The position numbers and the translations under genes were made by a program. Below the pieces are notes generated by a model that saw only the letters and a list, made by a program, of their open reading frames with translations, did not search any database and was not told the origin of the DNA. A stretch of 64,000 nt of DNA from Lotus japonicus (lineage: Eukaryota > Streptophyta > Magnoliopsida > Fabales > Fabaceae), in assembly GCF_012489685.1 (NCBI RefSeq), contig NC_080041.1, positions 135,485,785-135,549,784 of the forward strand. Direction: 5' to 3'. Of this stretch, positions 48,069-60,014 are shown in pieces; within the stretch, counting starts at the first letter, position 1, and each line of letters opens with the position of its first letter.

Positions 48069-50810
48069 ATGTCAATGTCAATGTCGAATGCGAAGAAGAA
48101 GAAGAAGATGATGGTCAAAATCAAGAGGCAGAAGCTGGAAGCATGCATGAAATGCCCTCTTTGCCGTAACCTTTTCAAAGAAGCTACCACCATTTCTCTC
48201 TGCCTCCACACCTGTATGTTTGTTTTCGATCTGCGTTTTCTTCATCTCGCAATTTCATTTCATTGTTGTTTGCTTGTTGGGTGTTTCTGTATTAGGCTTT
48301 TTCATTTTTCATGATGTGGGGTTAACTTTCTTTGACTCTGTTCATTCATGATCCTCTTTGCATATAGTTAGCAGCATTACCATAAATTGATAATAATGTT
48401 ATACATTACATTAGCTTTGTTTGTTTCACTGATTAAGCAACATTCACCTAGTATGTGTTTCGATACCAGTTGAGTGTAACGGACTTTTGTCTTAATTCAT
48501 AAGAAGGATTCCGTTCAATTTTTGGTCTTTAAGTGAGTGCTAACGACCGTTTGCCCTAGTGTCGGTCAACTCGTATCCAAACATACGAACTAACTCGACA
48601 TATTTTTTGGTTTTAGTTGTCTTAATTTTATCAGTTAAGCTCAAATGTCAGCACAGAAATACCTACTTTCTGGGGTTATTGTTCAGTATAATCTTGTTGA
48701 TACTATAAATAACCTATTAATAAGGACAACTAATTTTTTCAGGGTCGTAGTGTCTCAAACTTAGAATTAGATAAACTTAATGCTTTCTTATTTTGCTCGC
48801 CTCTTAATATCTGTTGATATGCTCATTGAACATTCTCATAACAGTTCAAGGTAGTGTGTACTTTTATGCAGCTTTTTTTAGCAAGGGTGGATGCGATGAA
48901 GTTTTGTTAATATGTTGATTTTACATTTCCAACAGCACACGCATTATATGTATGACATTATTGAATTATACACATGCACCTTTGGAATGCCGTCTTCTGT
49001 TCTGAGATCAATTTTTTTACAACTTCTAATACCTGTACATTGAACATTCTACTCTACACCAGTTTGCAGGAAGTGCATATATGAGAAACTTTCAGATGAG
49101 GAGATGGAATTCTGTCCAGTTTGCAATATTGATCTGGGGTGCCTACCAATGGAAAAGCTCAGGTTGGTTGTTATTGTGGTTCTTAGTTTTGGATATCAAC
49201 TTTGTAATTTGTGACTTTCTTTGAATTGAGCTAAACAAACATGCTACTGGAATTCCTGGCTGCAGATACTGTTTGTTCAGTTGTGTTGTCTCTTCTTCTT
49301 TATCATTCTTTCTTATAATCTATCTTCTGTTTGTACAAAGAGAACATTCATTTACAGATTTAGGGATGCATATGATAAAATATAAGTATATAACCATTTG
49401 GACTTTTTGCTCAGCTAATATTGTCTGTTTTATTTTATGAAGACTGGTGTTTATACAGTAGTCAATGTGAAAATCTATTTCAGTGTTATATTTTCATTAT
49501 CTACAAGCATGTTGGACCCTATTTAGCTGAAACTTACTTCTAACTTGAACGGCTTATTCTTAAATGATTGCATGCCTATATTTTTTTTGATAGAAATTGA
49601 AAATCAGATGTTCATAAATAATCACGTGTTCCTATCAATAATCTGCAGGCCTGATCACAATTTGCAAGATATTAGGGCCATAGTATTCCCTTTTGAACGA
49701 AGAAAGATCGAAGTCCAAGAAGTTGTTCCTTCAATATCCTCACCAGGGAAAAAGAAGGAAAGATCACTTTCATCATTTGTGGTTAGTGCTCCCAAAGTTT
49801 CAACAGACACTGGCCTTACAGGAAAGAGCATTAAAACTGGTACAAGGAAGGCTGCTGCTTTTGATGTGGCTGCACAGCCTCCTCTTCCGACCCCTACTGT
49901 TGAGCATCTGCTAAATGGAATCCTTCTAAGGGTGACAGAAATGGGCCTCATCATGAAACAGCAATGGAAGACCGAGTTGGAGGGCCAAAGTGGAGGTTTT
50001 AACGATGAGTTGGGGCTGCTGAGGACAGAGAAATCATTCCTTTCTCAATGGGATAGCCGCTTCCAGGGACATGAGTTCGTTGAAAAGAACCCTGCCCTTA
50101 CTGACAATGCCGGCAAATTCTACACTCTTGGAGCTGAGCAGGCTTGCCATGCCATCATAAAACAACACTCCCTGAGGTCCGCCAACTTAGGCGAGGCAAT
50201 GGTAGAAGGACCAAGTGCTTTTGAGAAATCTAGGACTGCAATGGAGGGCGAGCTGGAAGTGGCGCGAAGGAGGCTGGAGAGGTATGACGAGGACATGGAA
50301 GGAATGAAACAGAAGATTTTTCAGACTGAAGAGGACAAGGAAAAGGAAATTGACAAGATGAAGGCCCAAATGGAGGAGGATATTAGGAAGGAGAGAGCCT
50401 TGGCGACCCAAGCTCAAGAGGAGGTGAAAAAAGAAGAAGATAAAGTTTCAAAGCTGACTGATGAGGTCACCAAGCTTGGCAAAGTGGTTTCGAGAAAAGA
50501 AGACGAAGTTTCAAAGCTGAATGATGAGAACACCAAGCTTGGCAAAGTGGTTTTGAAAAAAGAAGATGAAGTTTCAAAGCTGAATGATGAGATCACCAAG
50601 CTTGGCGAAGAGGTTTCCTCTCTGAAGGAAGACAACGTGGATGTCCAGATTAGTCAATTCAAGGCAGGTTACGACCAAGCTCTTAAGCACATTGTCTTCC
50701 TTCAGCCTAATTTCGATATCTCCTCTATGGCCCCATTTAATGAGATTGAGGGTGACAAGCTGGTGGACCCTTTCAAAGATGAAGATGAAGACGAGGAAGA
50801 GGAAAGATAA
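48069..50810 (+). CDS. Chimeric gene: DRIP-type RING N-terminus fused to a coiled coil
   Basis: Exons 48069-48213, 49063-49162 and 49649-50810 join in phase to give about 468 residues. Residues about 1-152 are a close paralogue of the DRIP gene at 53470: a Lys-rich start, a complete RING-HC finger (CPLC...CLHTFCRKC...CPVC) and the first part of DRIP exon 3 (RKKER-type SLSSFVVSAPKVST). At about 49860, after TRKAAA, similarity ends and unrelated sequence takes over: a Gln/Glu/Lys-rich coiled coil (about residues 240-420) containing three 21-residue repeats (EVSKLNDEITKLGK) and an acidic end (DEDEDEEEER). The C-terminal RAWUL part of DRIP is gone. Introns 1 and 2 are kept, so the head came by genomic duplication. 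The tail resembles gag-like coiled-coil proteins of plant retroelements, an unverified impression. The RING finger suggests E3 activity with a new partner domain. Three in-frame ATGs at the start are possible. Confidence 0.75.
50431..50620 (+). repeat. Three 63-bp coding repeats (21 residues, three heptads)
   Basis: The units begin 'gaagataaagtttcaaagctg', 'gaagacgaagtttcaaagctg' and 'gaagatgaagtttcaaagctg', each leading to 'accaagcttggc'. The 21-residue period equals three heptads, so each added unit lengthens the coiled coil without breaking register. Confidence 0.85.
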
Positions 50811-51989
50811 GTCCAGCCAAGGATGGCGAGGTGAACGGGCCAGAGAACTGAAAGTTTCAAGGGTCTCTTTTGTTGAAGTCTAATTAAATTTTTATGATGT
50901 TACTTCTTGTTTTTCGAACAAGTACCTTATGATGTTACCGTTGTATATTTTGATTAAGAATTTAGCATTTGAAAATCATCTGTTTTTCACTGTCTTCTAA
51001 TTAATCTATTAAGGCGTACTTAAGATTTAACCCCTCTAGCACGGAAATCATCACTTAACAGAATCTTAACATAAAAAGGCCTAAATTTACTCATAAGCTC
51101 TAAATACTTAAGAAGAAAATCAAGATTTAAAGATTTTATTCATGTGAAAAAGGACTAAATTTACTCAATTTTAGAAGTAGAGGGGATTGAAAACACATAG
51201 TCTAAAAGCCTTAAAAAAAATTTGACGTTAAAAGCCTTAAATTAACATAGTGCTTCTTTCTCCTTTTTTCCCCAATTTTGAAAGAGGGCTTGGCACCCGA
51301 AACAATAAACAAAAACAAGCTACAAGCCTCACAGTAGACAAATTGTCTAACAAAAACGAACATAACAAAAATTAGGAAGACTCGATCACTTATGCCGTCA
51401 TACTCAAGCTCAAATCATACTTACCTTGCTAAAGTATCAACAACTGAATTTGCTTCTCTAAATGCATGACCCCAAGAAACCTGAGTAAAGGAACTCAAAA
51501 GGTGGCAAAGTGCATATACCACACTCATTTGAACACACTCTTGGACTTAATTTCTATGTGATTTTTTCTTTTTGAAAAAACTTAACATATTTACCTTATA
51601 AATTATTAACCACTTTTTAAAAACGAAAGTTGATTTTTTAAAATATAAGTCAATCACATCGAGTGTGTTAAAAATTCCTCCATCCCTAATTATAAAATAT
51701 TTTCACACAATTGCGCTTGTTAAAAAAACATCTAATTAAGTTAACTAATGTATTAAATTTTTAAAAAATACATAATCTTCCAAATTTACCCTTAATTAAT
51801 GTATTGAGTGGTGTAGAGAAAAATTAGTTATTTGTGATAATAAGTATTTAAGGGGAATGAACATGTCTTTAAAATATCTTATATTTAGGGAAAAAGTGAG
51901 AGAGAGGGAGTATATACCTATTGGTATATCATAGCTAGAGGTCACATTTTGGGTCAAGGGTATACATTTTTAGTTTTTTGAACATGATC
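50811..51989. other. Intergenic 3' of the fusion gene
   Basis: The fusion gene's 3' flank continues to about 50990. From there to about 51300 the DNA is AT-rich without signals. A LINE RNase H remnant lies at 51421-51520. The remainder to 51989 is AT-rich. Confidence 0.5.
51421..51520 (-). pseudogene. LINE-type RNase H C-terminal fragment
   Basis: On the minus strand the frame reads LLSSFTQVSWGHAFREANSV then VDTLAR before a stop. This is the typical C-terminal signature (hREAN..AD.LA) of RNase H domains in plant non-LTR elements. Only about 30 codons remain. Confidence 0.6.
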
Positions 51990-52740
51990 CATTTCACAAA
52001 TATCACTAGATGAAGACAAAATTGGTTTAATAATGCATGCATCTTAATCTATTTTCATTCTTTAATACGGAGTAATACGTTACTTAAGTCAGGTTTTTTC
52101 GAATATAAATGACAGAATTTGACTAATTAATCACTCCTATAATTAGGCCAAAAACCAAACCACCCATCAATGCAATGAATGAAAAAGCCAATAATGTTGC
52201 ATCCAAATTAAAGAAGCTAGCAGAAGATTTCTATTTCCTTTTTGAGTGCCACACAGATTATGCAGGTCTCTAATTCTAAACTGAGGATTAAGCTTTAATA
52301 CAATTACTAAAATAGCTTACTCGAAAAGCCAAGCAAATATAATCATCATCAGACAATTAATAAGTAAATAATTAGTTCACAGACAAAGTCCAAAATATTT
52401 CATTTAGAACGTTCAACTAGCTGCATTTATTTTCAAAGTGATTTTTCTAATTGATTTTGGGTTTTGCTTTGATCAAACAAACATCTGTAGTATATTTATT
52501 GTTGATGGGGCCGGGGTGTTGCAGGAGAAGAATGCTGGAACAAAGAGAAACAGCAAGAATGTTGTTGATTCAGAGAAAAATTAAGTTGAACCATCCATGC
52601 TATGACTTGTTTTATGTGAAACTCACTTATGCGCATGCAGGGTATAGCTAGCAAGTTTGGTTCCTGCTTATTATAGTAAGCTAGCTTACCCTGCTCAATA
52701 ACAAACGGAATATTAAATCAAAGGATATATATATATATAC
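51990..52740 (+). pseudogene. Relic of a PR-4 gene (unit B): flank, exon 2 and 3' UTR only
   Basis: 51990-52368 matches the flank at 42187-42619, and 52369-52436 matches the sequence just right of the Helitron (45657-45784). After 'attttcaaag' the sequence jumps to PR-4 intron sequence (like 46360 onward), 'tgttgcag', and a degraded exon 2 ('aagaatgctggaacaaagag'). The 3' flank follows ('cctgcttattatagtaagct', 'caataacaaacggaata'). Relative to unit A, a deletion of about 575 bp has removed the promoter and all of exon 1, and exon 2 is cut short. Confidence 0.75.
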
Positions 52741-53469
52741 ACACAACTGCAAGTGCTTAATTGTTCAATAATCATAAAGTCTTAAGTCTTAAAGACCACA
52801 CACATATCATGGCTCAAAGCCTCAAAATTTAGTTTCCTTTCTTTCTTGTATGTAAAGCAGTCACTTTAAGATCAATAATATTTACACGTGATATATATAA
52901 TATCTGCCTCTTAGCTGCAACAAAACAACTAGTTGACAACTTGACATAATGGTCCACTATTTCGTTCATTAAGCAGTTGGTTGAAGACTCGTTACCAACT
53001 CCTTGCGGATTAAAAAAAAACTCATTAATGAGTCTCCTGCTACTTAGTGCGTTGAATTATATTAAGATATAGATTTTATTTTATTTTATTTTCGCCTTGT
53101 TGTAGGGTAAAAAAGAGAAAACATAACATGTAATGAAACTATGAAAGTGCAAAAGAGTAAGAAACACAAACACAGAGAGTTGGGGAGTTGGTAGTGCAAA
53201 GTAGTAAAACAGTAAGAAGTGAAAGTTGAAAGAGAAGTCGAACTCGGTGCTGTATGTTGCGGATATATATAGTTATATACACACACAAAAAGCGTTGGTT
53301 TCTTCAGCAGTCTGGTTACGACGCTCTTTCTCTTTCTCTTCTCTTCTTCTCAAAATCACTTGACTCTGACCTCTCTCTCATCTCTTCCAAATTTCACGGT
53401 GGTGATAATCCAAACCCACCGGTGACGACGACGGCGATTTCGGTTAAGATCCATCCGTAACTGTTGGCA
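52741..53469. other. Upstream region of the DRIP-like gene
   Basis: AT-rich with no gene. The last 150 bases are a CT-rich leader ('ctctttctctttctcttctc') resembling that before the fusion gene. TATA-like 'atatatatagttatatac' lies at about 53264-53281. Confidence 0.5.
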
Positions 53470-56400
53470 ATGTCGAATGCGAAGAAGAAGAAGATGATGA
53501 TGGTGGCCAAAGTCGAGAGGCAAACGCTTGAAGCATGCATGAAATGCCCTCTTTGCTATAAGATTTTCAGAGAAGCTACCACCATTTCTCTCTGCCTTCA
53601 CACCTGTATGTTCCTTCCTTTCTCTTCTCGATCTGGATTTTCTTCATCTCATGTCATTTTCATCTCGTAACCCCGATTGGCTCACACTCACGTCTTGTCC
53701 TGCGTTTCGTTTGATTTCTATCCCCAAATTTCGTTTGATTGTTGTTGTATGCTGCGTGTTTCTGTACATATTATGCTTCTAATTTTCTCTTTCGGATTCG
53801 TTTCCGTCATTATTGTTATTCAATTATCAAGTTCTTCATGATCCTTGTCTTGAAGCTTTTATTTGCTTGCATATAGTTAAGTTAGCATGATGATAAATTG
53901 ATAACTAACGTTGTAAATTAGCTTTGTTCCAGTGATTGAGCAACATCTGCTACTAATTACTCACATTTATAGCTTTGTTTGGCTAATAATAAGGTCAACT
54001 GATTTTTTCACTGTTATAATGTCAAGCTTAGAACATGGCAAACTGAATGCTTCCTTATTTTCCTTGCTTCATAAATATATATTATTCTGTTTATTGAATA
54101 TTCTCATAGGAGTTCAAGGTTGTGTACTTTTATTATTCAGCTTCTTGAGTAAGAGTGGATGCAATGGAATTTTTTTATATGTTCATTTTACATTTCTAAC
54201 AGCACATTATATATATGGCATTATTGGATTGCTTTTCAAAAAAAAAAAATGGCATTGCATTATTGGATTATTTATGCACATGCACCTTTGGAATGTTTTC
54301 TGTTGTGAGATCAATGTTTTACTACTTCAAATATCGGTCTAGGCAATATATTGAACATTGTACTTTGCACCAGTTTGCAGGAAGTGCATATATGAGAAAC
54401 TTTCAGATGAGGAGATGGATTGCTGTCCAGTATGCAATATTGATCTGGGGTGCATGGCAGTGGAAAAGCTCAGGTTGGTTGTTGTGATTCTTAGTTTTTG
54501 GATAGCAATTTGTGACTTCTTTGAATTAAGCTAAACAAACTTTTCTGTTGGAATATTGCCTGGCTGCAGATATATTTATATTTGTTTGTTCAGTTGTGTT
54601 GGTTCTTCTACTGGTTCGTTCTTTCTTATCATCTATCTTCTGTTTGTACAAGAGAACATGCATTTACAGATTTAGTGATGCATATGATCAGCATCTCCCT
54701 TTTTTCTTTCTTATTTCAAAACTTATTAATCTTGCTATGCAATATACTCTAAGATGAGATACAATTTTATGGCCTTACACCTCTTACATTTATTTTCTAC
54801 GTATTTCTGAAAAAAATTAGTTAAATTTCTTTCTTTCAGTATGATCTACTTACCCCCCAGTTTTTAGAAATATTATTATCTAATACTTTCTCAAAAACCA
54901 TAAAGTACTAACTGTTTCATGTGTCTTGAACATTCTTACAGATAACTGTAACTAATGACCAAATATAACCATTTGGACTTTCTGTATGAAGACTGGTTTT
55001 TATATAGGAGTTAATGTGAAAATCTCTGTCAGAGTGATATCTTCCTCATCTACATGCATAGTAGACCCCTCTATTGAGTTGAACCTGTTTTAGACTTGAA
55101 TAACTTATTCTTAAATGATTATGTGCCTTCGTTGTTTTTATAATTTAAAAATCAGATGTCTAATGGATCTACATGAAGTTTTCTTCATAATTAATCATGT
55201 GTCGTATCAATTATCTGCAGGCCTGACCACAATTTGCAAGATATGAGGGCCAAATTATTCCCTTTTAAGCAAAAAAAGATAAGACCTCAAGAAGTTGTTC
55301 CTTCTGTATCCCCACCAGCGAAAAGGAAGGAAAGATCACTTTCATCACTGGTGGTTAGTGCTCCCAAAGTTTCGACAAACACTGGCTTTACAGGAAAGAG
55401 AACTAAAACCAGTACAAGAAAGGCTGCTACTTTACGTGGATGCAATTTTAACCTTGAAGAATCCATAAAGACTGAAGGAAAACATGGTGAACATAATTTG
55501 GTAAGCTCAGCCTCTGCATCATTGCATATGATTGTTCAAAATGAAAGTCAGATATACGTATAATACTTTTCTATTTGTGTTGCACTTTTCTTTATGTTGC
55601 ATGGTTGTGGTATTGTTGTAGGTTCCTTCCACAGCTGAGCCTTCTAAGAAGCATAGGCCCAATGAAGATACAAAGAACAGTATGGACCTTACAGAAGAGA
55701 AGGTTGATCTCTGGACACCCTTGCACTGTCTTCTTGAAGTAGCCAATAGAACAAAGTTCTCCAAGTCAAATTCACAAGGGACTCCTCATGCCAAATTAGA
55801 AGGTAATCTAGCTACTCCTCAAGGTGGACAAAAGAAGTCTGAAACTACAACCAAATCAGAGACACTTGCTTCTGTCCAGAGTGCCAAAACCAAGGATAAT
55901 GGGCACAAAGCAAAGCTTGGAGATGATAAGGATGGAAAAACCTTTCCTTCAGGACCAAGGAAGCGAAGAAGGGTGCGTCCTGATAGTCAGAAAAAAAAAG
56001 CAGCATCCAAGATCATGTTAGATGCAACAGAGAGCAGATGCAACGGGGAAAACAGTGCTATTTGGTTTTCATTAGTTGCTTCAGAAGACCAGTAAGTTAC
56101 TTATCTGTTTTATATGCATTGATCTTATAAATCATAAAATATTTATGTTCTGTGGATCCTAATGCGTTTGATTGATGTTATTATTCAGGAAAGGAGAATT
56201 TCCCTTGCCTCAGATTTCAGCATGTTATTTAAGAATAAAGTAATTCTTTCAACTCGCATTATCTTGCTGCTTTCTATTTTCTTCCAGAACTTTCGTTACT
56301 TGACTTTACAACTTAACAAGTAGCTTTGGCCAGTGAATTGACATGATGGAAATTCCCCCTCCCCTACCTCATTATTTGTGTCAAAATTGTACTAAATGTT

Positions 56401-57138
56401 AATAGAAGTTTACAGAAATGTGAATTATACACATGATGTCAGGTAATATGGTCTTTTCCCTCTCCCAACTCTAAGTTTATATGTGTGTTTCTTGAGCAAG
56501 TGAGTTTAGACATCCAGAAGAGTTAAATGTTCTTTGTAATATTTGAAGTTATGTTAACCTCACGTGCAACATTACGTTTATGTTAATGGAAGTTGGATAG
56601 CTATGCTACCATATAGAATGAAGTGAAATGCATTGCTGTTTCATCTATTTTTCCTTACTTTCCTCAGCTGAACTATTTGAATCTATTTGCATAATAAGGT
56701 TATGATAGACCATAACGTTTAGTTTAATTCGCTCTTTCTAATCTCACAACAGGGATGGTAATGTTCCCGTCTCATTTATTCATAAGTATCTTGCGAAGAA
56801 ACTTAATCTTGCCAGCGAAGCAGAGGTGAGTTCATTCTAACAAATATAATGTGAATCTCATTGCTTCGTTCCAAATGGAACTAGCATTTAAATTATGCAT
56901 GAGACCAAGAATTTGGTGGTTCCCTATGTAAGGTGTTGACATGGTTTGGTTCTGTTTTATGCAGGTTGTGATAACATGTAGGGGCCAGTCCTTGCTCCCA
57001 TCTTTGAAACTGCATAACATAGTAGATTTGTGGTTGTGTACAACACCATCCTCAAAAAAGATAAGGGCGTCTGTGGGATCCTCGGCTAAGGAGTTTGTGA
57101 TGGTTTTGTCATATTCTCGAAATCCCTTACCTCTGTGA
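53470..57138 (+). CDS. DRIP2: RING E3 ubiquitin ligase, DRIP1/DRIP2-like
   Basis: In Arabidopsis, DRIP1/2 ubiquitinate the drought-response activator DREB2A in the nucleus. Six exons join in phase: 53470-53605, 54374-54473, 55221-55500, 55622-56091, 56753-56825 and 56965-57138, giving 410 residues, near the family length. The N-terminus is Lys-rich. A C3HC4 RING spans about residues 26-75 (CPLCYKIF, CLHTFCRKCIYEKL, CCPVCNIDLGC). The middle is basic and Ser-rich, with a conserved WTPLHCLLEVANRTK block and a KRRRVRPDSQKKK cluster that could be a nuclear signal. The C-terminus (GNVPVSFIHKYLAKKLNL...EVVITCRGQ...LVDLW-like) is a RAWUL/ubiquitin-like fold as in Polycomb RING proteins. No lesion is seen. 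It is the full-length paralogue of the fusion gene at 48069. DRIP1 versus DRIP2 cannot be decided here. Confidence 0.92.
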
Positions 57139-57406
57139 TACTCCCCTACCCTACTTTATTTTGTATGGACTCTTGTTAATTTACATAGTATACAACTAAA
57201 CCCGATAAAATTCTCTCAGATATTCCAATTTGGATTTTTGTCATTTATCTAAATTTAAAATATTTATACAAATATTAATTTAGTACTTAGAAAATTAATA
57301 CAAAGCATGAGAAAATATTGTCTATTTGTGATTTGATTACCATTCCACTATTTAGCATCATGTGAAAGTAAATCCGGGGAGAGTGTATTAGTAGTTTTTT
57401 TTTCTT
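57139..57406. other. 3' flank of the DRIP-like gene
   Basis: This is the presumed 3' untranslated region and AT-rich spacer up to the MITE. Nothing else is seen. Confidence 0.5.
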
Positions 57407-57593
57407 GGGGTTGTCTAAATGACCCATGATAAAGCTTTGGTTAAATAACTCATCATCCAATCACATTAGAGATAAATGAGTTGGAAATAAATTAATAAAT
57501 AAAATATAGAAATTCCAACTCACTTATCTCCAATGTGATTGGATGATGGGTTATTTAACCCAAATTTTATCATGGGCTCATTTAGACAACCCA
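57407..57593. mobile_element. 187-bp MITE with 9-bp target duplication (Mutator-like)
   Basis: The left end 'ggggttgtctaaatgaccca' is inverted at the right as 'gggctcatttagacaaccca', and the arms pair through 'catccaatcacattagagata' and 'atctccaatgtgattggatg'. A perfect 9-bp repeat, TTTTTTCTT, flanks it at 57398-57406 and 57594-57602. A 9-bp duplication is typical of Mutator-like elements. A truncated relative lies at 24769-24921. Confidence 0.85.
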
Positions 57594-57620
57594 TTTTTTC
57601 TTAGTTAAAAAGAAACCACC

Positions 57621-58434
57621 TGTTAAGCCAAAATTACAAGTACTACAATTCTCGACACCATGGTGCAAAAGTGGTTTCTCGACAGAAAGGGTTTGGCGAA
57701 GCCGGCAACTCAGCACACGATGTCCCTCAAAGACAAGTTAGTAAAAGTCATAACTCGACACACTCAGAAGATGAAGAAATCTCGATCATCTTAATGGAAG
57801 AGGCAGTTACCGAATAACAAGCAACTACAAGCACGTGCGTACACCCACGACGCCACGAATAGCAACGGTTGCCCACGACTCAGAACCATCCACGTGGCAA
57901 TAGAGTCACGTGCGCGAAGACCATCGGCTAAACGTGGGGTATGGCGCCAAAATTCAAAACCCACGAAACCATCGTGCATCCAAGGAAAAAACCGCCAAGA
58001 ACAGGGGCAGAAAGAACACTATAAATAGAGGAAGCAGCAGCAGAAGAAGGGGTTCCCAACTAAAAACTCTGAAAGTTCACCAAAAGCTCTAAACGTCCGC
58101 ATCAATGAGACTTCGAGAGCAGAACGTGATGATGGAGGAGCATGTTGCAGAACCAACGCTTTAGTTTCCCTGCATTTCAGTTTGTTGATTTCCAGTTCTT
58201 GTGTGTAGCTTGTTTTGTCGAAATTTGCTTTCATGCTATTTTAGTTTGCTTGACTGTTTTGTAATCGACTCATATTCAATAAAGTCCAGTTTCGTTTGAG
58301 TTGTTTATTGTTGTCGAGAATACACTCGTTCACACACTACACTTTGGCAAAGCGTTTTCTCAAAAGGACCCCGAATCTAAACTTCCTTTAGTCGAACTAA
58401 GAGGATATTTGTTTACCAAAAATCCGTGTAAACA
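57621..58434 (+). mobile_element. 5' LTR of a Ty3/gypsy retrotransposon
   Basis: The proposed LTR runs from TGTTAAGCC to TGTAAACA (TGTT..AACA inverted ends), 814 bp. It holds a TATA box (TATAAATA, 58020-58027) and a polyadenylation signal (AATAAA, 58278-58283) in the right order for U3-R-U5. Immediately after it, 58438 onward reads TGGCACACCCAGTGGGAC, a plausible tRNA primer-binding site. The 3' LTR is beyond the window, so the borders rest on these signals alone. Confidence 0.7.
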
Positions 58435-60014
58435 AATTGGCACACCCAGTGGGACCGTTTTTGTGAAAACTAAGTTTTACAGAAGCATTTTTTGTGTTTG
58501 GGTTTATTGCATGCTATTTGGTATTTGCTACTTGTCTTGATTGTGATTTATATGCACCTGAGAAGTGGTAAGACTTTGAGTATGGCAAGTAATCGAGGAA
58601 GAACCTCCCCTCAAGGATCTAACGTGGGTAATCAGAGTAGCCCTGGGGGAAGTAGCGGTAACAATAATGAAGAAGTTTCTACTGGAATGGGGCATGGCAC
58701 CAGTATGCCAACCCAGAACGTGGCAATTTCTGCAGTTGCAGAAATGCCTGTATCTACATCAGTACAGGCACAAATCGTTCCAACGATTACGAGGGACATG
58801 CCTTATGGTATGCCTACATCTATGATGCAAGGCATACAAGGCACGTATTCGACGTTCCCTGAAAATGTTCCCCCATTCAGCATACCCTCTTTTGGGGCAA
58901 ATGGAACAATGTTAAACTTGGGAAGTCGAGTTAGTCCCCCTATTCCTGGATCTAGTTCACAAATTTATTTATCTACAGGTATGAATAATGGTTCACTTCA
59001 AGCCATTAGGCAGCAAGTAGATGATAGTAACCATGAAATGGTTAACATGCTATCTCGACAGATAGGTGAGCTAATCAACCCTGTGCTCCAAAATAATAAT
59101 GCCAATAATCAGCATTTGGCACGACAGATGGATCGTTTGGCGACAGCCCTGGGGGCACCAGTCGAAATCCAACCGGCACCAGGGATTAACCAAATCCCGT
59201 TGCCTAACCATGTCCCTGCCCCGGTGCGCTATCAGGCGCCGCAACACCAAGAGATGAGGGCAAACCCTTTGTACGAGGCAGTGCAGCCACCATTGCAAAA
59301 TGTGTATATGGTAAACAGGGAAGAACACGCTGATGGTGTGCTAGAAAGAATTCGACACCAGAACGCTGGGGGGCAACAAAATGTTGCTGCTGTGGTGGAG
59401 CAATTGTTGAACCAACATGGTTTCAACGTGGGTTTCGCGAATAGACCCCATTTTGTGTCAGCCTTTACAGAGGAGGTTCTCGAATCAGAACTTCCTCGAG
59501 GCTGGAAGGTCCCCAAATTCACTAAGTTCTCGGGGGATTCAGGAGAGTCCACGGTAGAACACATAGCCAGGTACCAAATCGAAGCAGGAGACTTAGCCAT
59601 CAATGAAAATTTAAAAATGAAGTACTTCCCGAGTTCTCTAACCAAAAATGCATTTACCTGGTTTACCACCCTCGCTCCTAGGTCAGTCCATACATGGGCC
59701 CAGTTGGAAAGAATTTTCCATGAACAGTTCTTTAGGGGAGAGTGCAAAGTAAGTTTGAAGGACCTGGCTAGTGTTAAAAGAAAGCCAGCAGAGCCTACTG
59801 ATGACTACCTAAACAGGTTTAGGATGCTTAAATCTCGATGTTTCACCCATGTCCCTGAACACGAGCTAGTTGTCTTAGCCGCTGGTGGTCTAGAGTATTC
59901 TATTAGAAAGAAGATCGACACTCAGTATATTCGAGATATGTCTTTGCTCGCAGATAGAGTGAGGCGCATCGAATTGCTAAAGGCCGAAAAGTCAGAGGAA
60001 AGGGCCAAGACTAC

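Noticed and set aside
49655..49954. 99-codon minus-strand frame under the fusion gene
   Set aside because: It is a shadow of exon 3; no independent signal.
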